Shown here: positions 35,131-47,654 of the stretch, in pieces
Position numbering within the stretch: the stretch's first letter is position 1
How the letters are laid out: every line of letters starts with the position of its first letter
Assembly (NCBI RefSeq): GCF_048544455.1
Contig: NC_133536.1
Span: 199,457,325 to 199,521,324, forward strand
Direction of reading: 5' to 3'
From: Silene latifolia
Taxonomy: Eukaryota > Streptophyta > Magnoliopsida > Caryophyllales > Caryophyllaceae
DNA length: 64,000 bases
Made by a program: the position numbers and the translations under genes
Notes under the pieces: model-generated
The model's database searches: none
What the model was told of the DNA's origin: nothing
The model's input: only the letters and a program-made list of their open reading frames with translations

Positions 35131-37196
35131 GTCTTATTGTGTGAATCAATTGTCTTTGTTCATTAGTACCTTTTATTCCTTGTGTAAATCATTTGTCCTT
35201 GTTAATTAGTCCTTGTGACTCGTTGTGAATCATTTGTCCTTGTTCATTAGTCATTGTGACTCGTTGTGTAAATCATTTGTTCTAGTTCATTAGTCATTGT
35301 GACTCGTTGTTTAAATCATTTGTTCTAGTTCATTAGTCATTGTGACTCGTTGTGTAAATCATTTGTCCTTGTTAATTAGTCCTTGTGACTCGTTGTGTGA
35401 ATCATTTGTCCTTGTTTGTTTGTCCTTGTGACTCATTGTGTAAATCATGTGTTCTAGTTCATTAGTCATTGTGACTCGTTGTTTAAATCATTTATCCTTG
35501 TTCATTTGTCCCTTTGACTCGTTGTGTAAATCAGTTGTCCTTATTAATTAGTGCTCGTGAATCGTTGTGTGAATCATTTGTCCTTATTCATTAGTCCTTG
35601 TGACTCGTTGTGTGAATCATTTGTCCATGTTCATTAGTACCTTTGATTCCTTGTGTAAATCATTTGTCCTTGTTAATTAGTCCTTGTTACTCCTTGTGAA
35701 CCATTTATCCTTGTTCATTACTTATTGTGACTCGTTGTGTAAACCATTTATTCTAGTTCATTAGTCATTGTGACTCGTTCTTTAAATCATTTGTTCTAGT
35801 TCATTAGTCATTGTGACTCGTTGTGTGAATCATTTGTCCTTGTTAATTAGTCCTTGTGACTCGTTGTGTGAATCATTTGTCCTTGTTCATTAGTCCTTGT
35901 GGCTCGTTGTGTGAATCATTTGTCGTTGTTCATTAGTACCTTTGACTCCTTGTGTAAATCATTTGTCCTTGTTAATTAGTCTTTGTGACTCGTTGTGAAC
36001 CATTTATCCTTGTTCATTAGTCAATGTGACTCGTGTAAATCATTTGTTCTAGTTCATTAGTCATTATGACTCGTTGTTTAAATCATTTGTTCTAGTTCAT
36101 TAGTCATTGTGACTCATTGTGTGCATCATTTGTCCTTGTTGATTAGTCCTTGTGACTCGTTGTTTAAATCATTTCTTCTAGTTCATTTGGCATTGTGACT
36201 CGTTGTGTGAATCATTTGTCCTTGTTCATTATTTCTTGTGACTCGTTGTGTAAATCATTTGTTCTAGTTCATTAGTCATTATGATTCGTTGTTTAAATCA
36301 TTTATCCTTTTTCATTAGTCCCTTTGACTCGTTGTGTAAATCATTTGTACTTATTAATTAGTCCTTGTGAATCGTTGTGTGAATCATTTGTCTTTTTTCA
36401 TGAATCCTTGTGACTCATTGTGTGAATCATTTGTCCTTGTTCATTAGTACCTTTGATTCTTTGTGTAAATCATTTGTCCTTGTTAATTAGTCCTTGTGAC
36501 TCAGTGTGAACCATTTGTCCTTGTTCATTAGCTATTGTGACTCGTTGTGTAAATCATTTGTTCTAGTTCATTAGTCATTGTGACTCGTTGTTTAAACCAT
36601 TTGTTCTAGTTCATTAGTCATTCTGACTCGTTGTGTGAATCATTTGTCCTTGTTAATTAGTCATTGTGACTCGTTGTGTGAATCATTTGTCCTTTTTCAT
36701 TAGTACCTTTGATTCCTTGTATAAATCATTTGTCCTTGATAATTAGTCCTTGTGACTCGTTGTGAACCATTTGTTCTTGTTCATTAGTCATTGTGACTCG
36801 TTGTGTAAAACATTTGTTCTTGTTCATTAGTCATTGTGACTCGTTGTTTAAATCATTTGTTCTAGTTCATTAGTCATTGTGACTCGTTGTGTGAATCATT
36901 TGTCCTTGTTAATTATTCATTGTGACTCGTTGTGTGAATCATTTGTCCTTGTTCATTAGTCCTTGTGACTCGTTGTGTGAATCATTTGTTCTTGTTCATT
37001 AGTACCTTTGACTCCTTGTGTAAATCATTTGTCCTTATTAATTAGTCCTTGTGACTCTTTGTGAACCATTTATCTTTGTTCATTAGTCATTGTGACTCGT
37101 TGTGTAAATCATTTGTTCTAGTTCATTAGTCATTATGACTCGTTGTTTAAATCATTTGTTCTAGTTCATTAGTCATTGTGACTCGTTGTGTGAATC
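35131..37196. repeat. 43-bp minisatellite, block B (about 48 copies)
   Basis: Same monomer family as block A. The last few hundred bases before both promoter copies share monomer order, and the last two marker monomers are 299 bp apart in both blocks. Further left the marker spacing differs (471, 299, 511, 256), so the two blocks are not collinear over their whole length. Confidence 0.97.
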
Positions 37197-38390
37197 GCTC
37201 ACATCAACAATCTAAACACATGTATGAACGTGGATTATATATTACTGGTATTGGTATCCGGCTTTGTCCGGGTTACCTCTACCTACCATTAATTTTTTTT
37301 TTTCATTAAATAAAATTACTTCAAGTTGCATAACCCATAAATTTATCATAATATATTTTTTATATCATATCCTAAAATTACGATGAAATCAATTTTGAGA
37401 CAATTTCACTACTTCCGCTATATATTTTGTAATATATCCTAAAATTACGTTGTTTCTACCACTCTCACTAATCTCGTTGATAATATTGTTAGTTTTACTA
37501 TTCAAATGAGTGATTATTATCATATAACTATATCCAATGTTATTACAATTCTTTTCTTTACTGACGAAATTACTTTTACTACTTATGCATGCAATTTTAA
37601 GAGGACTATATATTTATATAAATATATTACATATATGCATTATATCAAACCGAAAGAATTATGCAATATTATATATTATGTAATCTAATTTGAATTATTT
37701 ATAACCTACTGATTATATTTTTTTATGTTAAATAATTAACATCTATTAAACTATAAAGTTTAACAAAATTGCACATATTTTAAATTTAATATATTATTTT
37801 ATGATGATAATAATTAATACCATAAGTGTGCATGTTTATACTAATTAATTATTTTATTTTAAGGAAATTGACCATGTTTTGGAAAATTACCAAACTTCTA
37901 TATAATTTAATTTTAACCCAAATTATATAATATTTGCATTGAGATCCATTAATCGGGTCCATCACACGGTGCTATTAATTTAAAACTATATAGTATAATT
38001 AATTTGTTTAACTTTCTTTAATTACATTAAAATTTCCTTGATTTCTGGATGTAATATATATAGTATTAATGGATTGATATGGTTTTTGTAAATTAAACCT
38101 GACTATATTTCTAAAGAGTAAAGGTAAAAGAAAAAAACGAAATGTCATACGTCATGAAACAGCCTTGGGAGTTGGGAAGATTCATAGTTTACCCCACTTC
38201 ATGTACACACGAGTTCTTGAAACTATGAGATAATGTTAGTCGTTAGATACTTAGATTGTATATAGGTAATCATCAACTTTTACATGCTAATGATATTGTT
38301 AAATTATTCATCTTCCTGCAATAGTTACATGATCTACCTTCCCTTACCTTCACCTATACATAACTTGTGCACACATTTTTTATATAAGTT
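37197..38390 (+). promoter_or_regulatory. Carboxylesterase promoter region
   Basis: Very AT-rich upstream region of the esterase gene, the second copy of the duplicated segment. A TATA box (TATATAAG) lies at 38381-38388, 47 bp before the ATG, implying a 5' leader of only about 20-30 nt. The block GAAATGTCATACGTCATGAAACAG (near 38140) includes ACGTCA, a possible bZIP core. Confidence 0.8.
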
Positions 38391-38435
38391 TTCTATTTTT
38401 TTTTGTATACCATTAACATAAATCACACATTCAAA

Positions 38436-39368
38436 ATGTCTCTTATAGCAGAAGCGCCAGATTTTCTTCAAGTATTTTCTGATGGATCTGTTAAACGTTT
38501 CGCTCCTGATATCGTCTTAGCCTCACCAAAATCCTCAAAACATTACAAATGGAAAGACGTAATCATCGACGGATTAAAACAAATCACCGGAAGAATCTTC
38601 TTTCCTAACACACAAACAATAACTCCTAATAAACTCCCTATACTTATTTATTTCCATGGTGGTGGATTTTGCATTGGTTCAACTACATGGCTTAACTACC
38701 ATGTTTTTCTTGGGGACTTAGCTTCCCTGGCTAATGTGATCATTATTTCAGTCAATTATCGCCTTGCCCCTGAAAATCGGCTTCCAGTTGCCTACTTAGA
38801 CTGTTATACCTCCCTCGAGTGGCTTATTGAGAATCAAGGTTCGGACCACTGGCTTGACAAAGCTGACCTCTCTAGGGTGTTTTTTTCAGGGGATAGCGCG
38901 GGAGGTAACATTGCACATAATTTAGCAATTAAAACAATTAAGGATAATTTAAGCGGAATTCAAATTAAAGGGTTGTTGTTGATTCACCCTTTTTTTGGTA
39001 GCGAAAAGAGGACTCCTAAAGAGATGAGTAATGAGAATGCTAATGAAGTGAAGATGAATGATATGTTTTGGGGTTTAAGCATACCTGAAGGATCAACCCG
39101 GGATTATTATGGGTGTAATTTTGAGGCTAATGAAGTCGATGAGGATGAGTGGAGTCGATTTCCAGGCGTAATGGTTTTTGTTGCGGGACTCGACTTTTTA
39201 ATGGAAAGAGGAGTAATGTATGTTGAGTATCTTAGGAAGAAGGATGTTAAGGTCGTGAAGCTGATTGAAGCCAAAAATGAAGGCCATGTTTATCATGTTT
39301 ATTATCCTGAATCTGAGGCTACTGGTTTACTTAGGCGTCAAATGAGTGATTTTATCAATAGCTTTTAG
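38436..39368 (+). CDS. Class-I plant carboxylesterase (CXE, alpha/beta hydrolase)
   Basis: 310 aa, single exon, usual length for plant CXE proteins. The start is the ATG at 38436 (MSLIAEAP, context CAAAATGTC); the frame is open 11 codons further upstream but has no ATG there. The oxyanion-hole motif HGGG is at residues 74-77. The nucleophile Ser154 lies in GDSAGG, and the likely acid and base of the triad are Asp253 (GLDFL) and His284 (EGHVYH). NYRLAPE (107-113) is the usual family block. There is no signal peptide, so a cytosolic or nuclear enzyme is expected. The family hydrolyses small esters and includes xenobiotic and hormone-conjugate esterases and the related gibberellin receptor GID1, which lacks the triad His. 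The substrate cannot be told from sequence. The gene sits directly downstream of a duplicated promoter and a minisatellite. Confidence 0.93.
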   Translation: MSLIAEAPDFLQVFSDGSVKRFAPDIVLASPKSSKHYKWKDVIIDGLKQITGRIFFPNTQTITPNKLPILIYFHGGGFCIGSTTWLNYHVFLGDLASLANVIIISVNYRLAPENRLPVAYLDCYTSLEWLIENQGSDHWLDKADLSRVFFSGDSAGGNIAHNLAIKTIKDNLSGIQIKGLLLIHPFFGSEKRTPKEMSNENANEVKMNDMFWGLSIPEGSTRDYYGCNFEANEVDEDEWSRFPGVMVFVAGLDFLMERGVMYVEYLRKKDVKVVKLIEAKNEGHVYHVYYPESEATGLLRRQMSDFINSF

Positions 39369-40480
39369 ATATTGAACTATTAAGAAAAGAAGCACCAATA
39401 AGTGGTTTCAATAATTTTAGATGTTTATTATTTGTAATGGTAAACTATTAATGTTGAGATTCGATTTAATTAGTTAGTGTTGATGATGCCTTAAGGCAAA
39501 TTAATCTTATTATTGTTTATTTAATTGTGTGTCACTTAAGTTTTAATAATCATGTAACATGAGGCTCCAATTGTCAATTCAAAGTTATCAAGAAGATTAA
39601 AGATGAAGACTGTCATTATTGTAAGAGTTATGGTATTGTAAGAGATCATAAACTCGATTTATTTCTAAGTGTTAAAAACAGCATTTCAGTCAACTGTGGT
39701 TTTTGACTCGTCTTCGAAAGAAACATTTCGAAAATATTTGAACAATATTTGAACAATTGTTAATATGCTTTCAACTTTCACAAATGATTTTCTGAAAATG
39801 TTTTTGATGTCTTTGAAAAAAAATAGAGCTTTAGATTTCTTGGTAAAGAGTTTGCTTGCACAATAAGACACTTATCAAAAATGGGTTGTTTAATTTTACA
39901 TTTATGAAAATGTTTAGGTTTCCCATAAACACAATCATTTATACTTGTTTCTTGATGCAACATAACCCATATTTGTGTGCGTACAAAATTGATTTCTTGC
40001 ATTAGTGTGCACCCATTTCTTGAGGAAGAAACTCGGGTTGCTTGATGAAGAAACCGGTGACTTGTGCATGTTGCCCAAGCAATCTATTTACAATATTTTT
40101 ATCACTTAAACTAAAGTTGTGTGAGATTTTTAATGTGTGAAGTATACACTACTTGGACATTATAAATATCTTGCTTAATTCATTTGTACAAGTGTTCAAC
40201 AAAGTGTTTTAAACCGAAAAAAAGACTTAAGCTTTAATCGAGTAAATCTTATTTGGAAAATCGTTTATCGTTTAAATATATTCAGACGTTTTGCAAAATC
40301 ATGCCGAGTCTTTTAAAGAGTTGTGTTTTGCACTTACTCAAATCTTTTTCAATGATTCCGTATTAGTAATTAAACTTTATCTCCTCCCGTTCATCATGTG
40401 AATGATAAGGTTAATTTCAGTCGTTGGCCTATCAAAATAAATCCTAAATTACTATTAATTGGTAGCTAGTGGCAAGAAAG
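39369..40480. other. Intergenic, no gene seen
   Basis: AT-rich 3' flank of the esterase gene. Short frames on the minus strand (39686-40002) have no recognisable features. Confidence 0.5.
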
Positions 40481-41606
40481 GGTCGAATCCACAGGGAGGC
40501 GAGTTAATTGTTATATTTGCTAATATTTAAGTTCGTCTTAAAGGTAACCAATTTCTTGTAGGTTTTGTTTGTTTGATTTCTAATAACTAATTGCGAGGTA
40601 AATAAAGACGAGTTCAGTAATATTAAAATGTCTAGGGATTAGGTTCACTAGATAGTTATTCGGGGTGTGATTTAATTCATTGATAGAGAAATTTATGTTG
40701 TTTAAGGTCATATGATCGGTCGATTCTAATATGTCCTTTAAATCTAACTTAACATGTGATCGCAATCATTAAGTTAATTCTATTCAGTTATCGTAGCCTT
40801 TACTAGTCTTAACCCGGTCAGTGAAAATCATAGTTTGCAACACTAGTTAATTAATCCCACAGAAACTAATCAACTAGATTCAAAACAATTAACTGAACAA
40901 TAACAAAGAAGTTATTTTAACTATCAATTTATTAATATAATCCCCTTCTAACAACCTAGATCCTCATTCACCCTAGATAAGAAGATTAGCTACTCATGAT
41001 AAAGAGAATAACAACAACAAGATTGATGAATAATATAACTAAAGTCATAACAAGATGAACAAAAGAACAATTAAATAAATTAGAACTTGAATTAATAATA
41101 ATCAAAGAAAGGTTTAAAAAGTACCGAAATTAAAGAGTGCTTAGATTAGTCGATATAATTGGTCTATGTTGTTAATTGTGACAATTAATTGTTATTGCAA
41201 TTTAGTTAGTTAATGTGCATAATTAATTAGATTGAATTGGTAAACCCCGACCTAAGATCGAGACCCTGATGAGGGTTAGACATGTCAAAAACACTAGATT
41301 GCCCTAATAAATTACGAGAGTCCACTAGAAGCATTCTAGGGCGAATAACGGACCGAGAGGAACTTTTCACTGCCCTATAGATCGGTAATTGAGACTGACC
41401 TTTTACCCTAGCTTTGACCCGTAATACTCCATGGTGAACTGATGTCCTAGATCCTTTCTCTTTATATTTTCTCGACTAAATTTATCTCTTTGATCCTTTT
41501 ATTTATTTGTTTTTAGTTTAGTAAAACAATTCAAACCCCATTTGTGACTTAAACAGATTTTAGTTAGCAAATAAAACATATACAGCCTCCCTGTGGACAC
41601 GATTCC
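40481..41606. repeat. Unclassified repeat with CCACAGGGAGGC inverted ends
   Basis: GGTCGAATCCACAGGGAGGC (40481-40500) has an inverted partner at 41585-41606 (GCCTCCCTGTGG..GATTCC), about 1.1 kb apart. No open reading frame is seen between them. A related word (GGTCGATCCATGG) occurs near 52999, so a dispersed family is likely. Confidence 0.45.
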
Positions 41607-41684
41607 GACTTCCCTAGCTATATTAGTTAGAGACCAGTTGATTTATTTTTGCTAGGTTGCGACAACCTTATCACGCAGTCATGT

Positions 41685-42120
41685 TGTTGGTACTCTCATG
41701 ACAATATGCTTAAGATCAAGTTGTCGAGGATGACTTGAACAACTAATGCTGTGTTCATTGGCTCATTGAGATGAGATATGATTTGTTCTCATTGCGTTTT
41801 AAACATGCCGGGACTAGAGTAGTATAGCTACTTTTACTCCTGTAATTTTCAATTGTATGCTCAAAATTATCATAGAGAAGTAGTAGAGATATATGGAAGA
41901 TGTATCTCTGTAATGACTACACTTCTCTATTTATAGTGATTAATTAACATAATAATCACAAAGATAATGTCATAACTCCACCATAAACATGGCAATAAAT
42001 ATGGAGTTAATGGCTATAATTATGCAAGTAGTTGTGAGATGCTTTTACGAGGAAATGGAAGGCATCTCTCTAATACAATGTATTTAGACGACATTGTTAG
42101 CCTTAGCATTACTTCCAACA
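41685..42120 (-). repeat. Copia-type LTR
   Basis: The segment begins TGTTGG and ends CCAACA, the common border of copia LTRs, and is 436 bp long. On the minus strand the purine run AGTGGGGGAT lies just before its TGTTGGAAG start, matching a polypurine tract. It is therefore read as the 3' LTR of a minus-strand element whose body continues to the right and was split by the element at 42494. The second LTR was not found. Confidence 0.55.
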
Positions 42121-42488
42121 ATCCCCCACTAATGCAAAGGATAGACAAAAATTATGAGCACATTAATAAGGATCGATACTTAAATATTAGTGTCTTTCGA
42201 ACCGAACTAACACATTAGTGAAATGGAGCAATTCTTTCATCATCTATGAACGAATCTTGATCTCATAGACTCCGGGGTAAATTCCAAACACATACCTCAC
42301 CTTAAGTTCCAAACGAGCTCCGCGATACAATTCAACAAATTTATGGCCAAATGAACCTTGGGATTCTTACGAGTTCTCTAGAGAGATAGCCTAGTCTCTC
42401 ATAGAAGGAGGCCAATCTTTCACACTCACGTAGGTGATTCCAACAAGTTTATCTCCATATAAACCACTTATGCATGAGCTACAGAATC
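42121..42488 (-). mobile_element. Copia-like element interior, left part
   Basis: Non-coding sequence between the polypurine-like tract and the ATTAA target site of the younger LTR element. It continues in the same repeat at 50367. No gag or pol motif is visible. Confidence 0.4.
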
Positions 42489-42493
42489 ATTAA

Positions 42494-44423
42494 TGTAATA
42501 CTTCGTATTTTATATTACTATTTAAGTCGAGTAATTGTTTAGTCGATAATTACGTTAAGTTATTTTACTTGACTCGCGTTGTATTGTAAGATCGAGTTGT
42601 TTCGTAAGTTAATTGAGACGGGTTTACATGGAATTCGAGATGTGAGCTAACCCATTTACCCTCGACCCATTGTAGTTTACCCAATAACATGTTTAACCCA
42701 ATACCCAACATCATGTTTTAACCTAATTCTTAACCTAATTTTTACCCTAACACTACACAACCCTCATCTCACCCGCCTCCCTCTTTTCGACGCACACCAA
42801 CACACACACACACACGATCCTTTCATTTGATTGAAGATTGCTCATCGATTCCAACCTAATTCGATTCCCTGTTTGTAAGTCGATTTCATTCCATTGTTTA
42901 TACTGTTTTAAAGTCGTCGTTTTCGAAAAGTTTGAAAATAGAGTCCTGTTTATTTGATGTCTAGTTTATGCATATAAAATCTCATAGTCAAATTATTTGT
43001 GGTTTGTCCTAGGTGATTTAGAACATGTCGCTGAAAAGTCCGCGAATCTGATTTGGTTGTGGAAAATGATTTGAAACCTTAATTTTTATGTCGATTCAGT
43101 TATGAGTCTTCTTCATACATAATCTTTGTATAGTCTAGATGATAATAGGATTTGGAATTTCTGAAAAATAATGTTTTAAACTCGTTTTATGAATCAATAC
43201 TTTTTATGCGACGGTTTCTGTCAGGTTTTGGAAATCAGTCTGGAAACCCTTGATAAGTATGGAATTTGGGAACAACACGTTAGATATAAATTGTAGCTAA
43301 GACTCATGGGGTTCCAATTCAATTGGCCTTGTATCAATTTGATTTTTCTGGAATTAGTTATGTATTTTATTCCGAGTCTGTCATGTGCTAGAAAATCAGG
43401 AAAAATCGTGTTTGTTCTTTAAGTTGATATTCCTATTAAGTTATGATGAGTCTAGGTTATGTGCATGATTATTTGATTGAGTAGGTGGTAATTATATATA
43501 ATTATGTTATGTAGGTGATGGATATGTGAAGGTTCATAATTGATTGCTTGTGTGAGCTTGGATTGCGAAAAGGTAGGGAAATACACTTGACTTCTTATCG
43601 TGTTGTTGAATTGTGTTGACTTGTTTGTGTTTCATATGACCAAATTGTGAACGTAACTTGATTCGTGGTTGTGGATTACGCTATGATATGGTTGACTGAA
43701 CTGTTCGTGTTGAGTGTGTTATCACAACATTTGGTAGCTGGCATGATTTCATTCATTGATATACATATTGTATTGCATTATTTACTGTTGGGCATTCATA
43801 TGCATTGGAGATGGAGGATGTTGAGGTGATGTGGTGTGGTGATGATGATGTTGTGATAAGGCCCAGACGGGTTCTGCAGGACTTGCCCTGGTGTCCTCAG
43901 CTGCGAGCTGGCAGATCGGCTACGGTCGATATATATAGTCTACCGGGGATCGGTATGGCTGGGTTGTCCGGGTTATGAGTTGTGAGATATGAGTTATGAA
44001 ATATGAGTTGAGATGGAGATGAAGGTGACGGAGGAGCATGCATATCATATTTTTGTTGTTTCATTGTTTTCCCTACTCAACCTCGTGGTTGACCCTGTGT
44101 ATTCGTGAACACCTGTGATGAACCTTTTAATGGGGAGCAGACTTGACAGGTTTAAGAGATAGAACGGGAGCTTGATGGGCGTGAGGCACTGGATCGGAAG
44201 ACTTAGTAGCTAGATCATCATTTAGAAGACTTTCACTTTTATTTATGTTAGTTCTTTGTATTTTGACGTTAAAGAGGTTTTGTAATAATTAAGTTAAAAA
44301 TAATTATATAAATTGCCTTGGAGTTTAATTTGTTATTCACTACCTCGGGAAACCGAGATGGTAACAGTCCGGTTTATTAGGGAATGTCTTGCTAAAGGCT
44401 CCTTCATAAACCGGGGTGTTACA
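42494..44423 (+). repeat. 5' LTR of the non-autonomous element
   Basis: Begins TGTAATACTTCG and ends GGTGTTACA. By eye it differs from the 3' LTR at roughly 15-20 places, including a CA-repeat length change near 42806 and a short rearranged patch at 43907-43915, so the insertion is recent on an evolutionary scale. Confidence 0.93.
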
Positions 44424-44426
44424 AAG

Positions 44427-44438
44427 TGGTATCAGAGC
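44427..44438 (+). other. Primer binding site (initiator Met tRNA)
   Basis: TGGTATCAGAGC three bases after the 5' LTR, identical in sequence to the primer site of the Tekay-like element. Confidence 0.92.
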
Positions 44439-47248
44439 GAACGATCCTCAGGCCTAAACCAATGAAACCAATGACCGTAAGATGTGTCTAAATAAAATGA
44501 ACCCCTGGGAATAAACTGTTAGGAGCTCACAGTGCGGTTAAGAAGGCGCCCTTAATACGTGCTCTTTTGCCCTCTCGCCAACCGGTAACCCGAGATAAAT
44601 TGAGTGAATGGGGTAGTTAGAAGGAAAACCTTGGATATAATCGAGTTGATGTATACCTTGAGACCCATATATTCTAACCAGTCTGCAGGACAACGTTACG
44701 GTAAGTATTTTGTATGAATGATGACGTGATCATATGATGTTGTGGAGATGAGAAATAAATTTTCGTGTTCAGGTTGATAATCAATGAAGTGTTGGATTGT
44801 GGTAATCGCGAGCGTGAAAATAATTGCGACTTGATGATATTTATCTGGATGGATGTTGAATGATGTGTTGATAGTACTATTATGTCTAGTGATATGCGGT
44901 TATGTGATCCCGAAGCCATGCTAGTATAGTATTGTGATGGTAATCAGAAACACTATTGAATTGCATGTTTCTAGTCATAGCAACCGTGATTTAGATGTAA
45001 GGAGTAGATCGAGATGCGAAGGGATTCTATGGGGGAGATGTTACGAAGGTACACAGTGTGAGATTTAAGTTAGGATGGGTTAGTATCGATAGTGTGGTTG
45101 TAAGAGCTTGGAACATAGTAAATGAGTGACCTAGCGCTGAAACACGTTTGTTTGATTTTACTCTCGAATTGATCTTACTGCCATTTCTTTTCTGTTTATT
45201 GCCTATGGATGACAATTTTATGAGAGATATCCTCATGAGTTAGTGTTCATTTGGCGTTGGTTTCATGCTTATAGGATATACGGATTAGGAGTAATAAATA
45301 TTTTAGTGGGCTGTGGTCAGGAAGTTCCTGTGCAGTGATGTTTTGACCAACGATTTTGTAAAAATCCTCATTTAAATTGTATTAATAATTTTTGCATAAT
45401 TCCAACTCCATCGATCAGAAGATTCGTATATGTTTTCAAATTGATAATCCACGAAAATTCTTGATATTTCTATATTAAATGGTGAGTTTTGCAAACTGAC
45501 CCAAGTTTCGGACCAATTGCTGTCACATACTTGTTTGGACCAACTGAGTTGTAAAATCCTTTAAAAATTGAATTCTTGTGCTTTAGACATAATTCTTTTT
45601 CCCCTGTGCTTTTAACTCTCCGTAAGTTATAAAAGTAATATGAAGCAAATTCTAATTGAACGGTTATTTGTTCGTGGTCTTTGGAAGTTACAACGTGAAT
45701 CGTGACTTGTAAAATGTGCGTTCTATGTTGAGTTCTCATACAATTGTTTGGTTATTTCACGAGCCTTATTAATGTGACCTTATAATGTTTTTATATGATG
45801 ATAGTAGCACGCATGTTCAGTAGTTATGTATCTTAACAAGTGATAGAATTAAAGTTTAGTTGATAACATTGTTGGCATGATAGTATGAGTGAAATTGAAT
45901 AGCTTAAATTGATTCTTAATCGAGGGTGAAATATTTTATACGAGTCCAGTTGTTTGCATATTTTATATATGTTTGGCGTGTTGTAATATCTCTGGTGTGT
46001 TCATCATATGTGTATAGTGATCGGGTATACATAAATATAAAACTATATTATCATATCTTGGTAAAATTGGTGGCGTTAAATGTAACTTGATTGTTCTAAT
46101 ACACTCGCATGAATATTTATAGTAATTATGTTTAAATGTTTACACATGGATGGTAGTAATGAGTATGTCTAAATGTTCACACATGTAGAATGTCATCTGA
46201 GTTCTAATGTCTTCCATGTGAGTTGTGTGCCTATAGTTATACTTATTACCTTCATCGCATTAAATTATTTCAGTTGAACCTAGACCTATGATATGATAAT
46301 AAAATAGTGTTGTTGTTCCTTATTGGATATGTTCATAGTTGTATTGTCATGAAATGCTAAGGTGATTATTTTGACGGAAATTTTTTTTCTTATGTCAGCT
46401 ATGTTGACCAATTATAATGAGATAACCCTTTGATGATTCACATGTTATGCGTATGTTTAAATGATAGTCGTTATAGTTATGTTTAATTGAGCCGCGAGTT
46501 GCCTATTTGTTCAAACCGTGAAAACCAGAGAACTTGTTCACCTTGCTAATCTTTTGTCATATATAATGTTTTACAAGTTATATGATGGTATATGTACATG
46601 TTTAAGTTGTTTATGCGATATCTTTTGTTTTGCTGAAAATGAATTATACTGAGTTGCTGGACACAACTGAACGATATGGTTGCTAAAATGTTAAACACAT
46701 GGGCGAGATGGAAGTAGTGTAGTGTTGTCATGGATCATATGTTGTAATTTTTATTGGAAAATATGTTTCTAGAATTTATATCATACAAACTGACTAACTC
46801 ATGTTGTGTGTCTGATGGGTCAAATGGTTTTGATTATGTGTTATGTTTTCTATGGTTTCAAAGTGTTTAAGTAGTGCATATGCACCGCATGTTCTAATAC
46901 TCCTGGTGATTGTTTAGTAGTAGGGCAGAATGAATGCGCATATGGTTCAATTGTTCGGAATTAGTAATAGTTTTGACTTGGGAAAGGAATTTGGTGGGGT
47001 CAATGTTAGATTGTATGCTGATATACGTGTATCCTCGTGGTTGATCTTTCTAAGGTTGTTGTTCTCTGGTAGATAATGCGAACTGTGATAATCTTGAGTT
47101 GGCCAAAACCCTGGTATTACAACAGCTACTCTGAAAACTTGTTATATAACTTTCGCACACTTAAACCTCGTGAATGTATCCTCTATCTTAACACCCTTCT
47201 ACGGTAGCATCCTTGTGTCTTAATTTCTTTAACTTCCCACTTTGTAGG
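44439..47248 (+). other. Non-coding interior of the LARD-like element
   Basis: About 2.8 kb of T- and G-rich sequence with many ATG and stop codons and no domain that I can identify. It ends in a strong 3' splice-site-like signal, TTAACTTCCCACTTTGTAG (to 47247), just before an ATG. Confidence 0.6.
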
Positions 47249-47654
47249 ATGGATCCCTACAATGTACACCCGCGAGACTCACACATGTCACTTGATGCCG
47301 ACTTCAATGAGCATTGTGAGAAACTTTGTCTTTGCCATGGACAAGTATGGCCATAATGGACACCCCGAGTACTTAACTAATACTCGATTAAGAGCGTATA
47401 CCCTTATCGATACTATCCCGACTGGCATACTAAAGGACAAAGAAACACTTCTATATGAGAGAGTTGTCCACCCATTGCATGAGGTTATGCCGTGACCCCA
47501 ATTATCACGGCGGGGCGATTACCCGCCCGAGCATACCTTTGACTTTATATCGGGCGACTGAGAGATACGAATTTTATGCTAATGTACCGATGCCGAAAGT
47601 ACGATCGAACCACCCAAACCGGACCTTGGGAAGAGGTGAACCAGGAAGGGAATG
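47249..47654 (+). pseudogene. Unrecognised ORF in the LARD-like element, two frame changes
   Basis: An ATG at 47249 follows a splice-acceptor-like sequence and starts MDPYNVHPRDSHMSLDADF. The frame ends after 35 codons, but plausible sequence continues in the next frame (MDKYGHNGHPEYL..RLRAYTLIDTIP..LYERVVHPLHEVMP, to 47495) and then in the third (DPNYHGGAITRPSIPLTLY..NHPNRTLGRGEPGRE, to 47652). The base composition is more balanced here than in the surrounding sequence. Together this looks like a decayed reading frame of about 130 codons. It shows no gag, pol or host family that I recognise. It may be a captured host fragment or an accessory gene of the element family. Confidence 0.35.
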
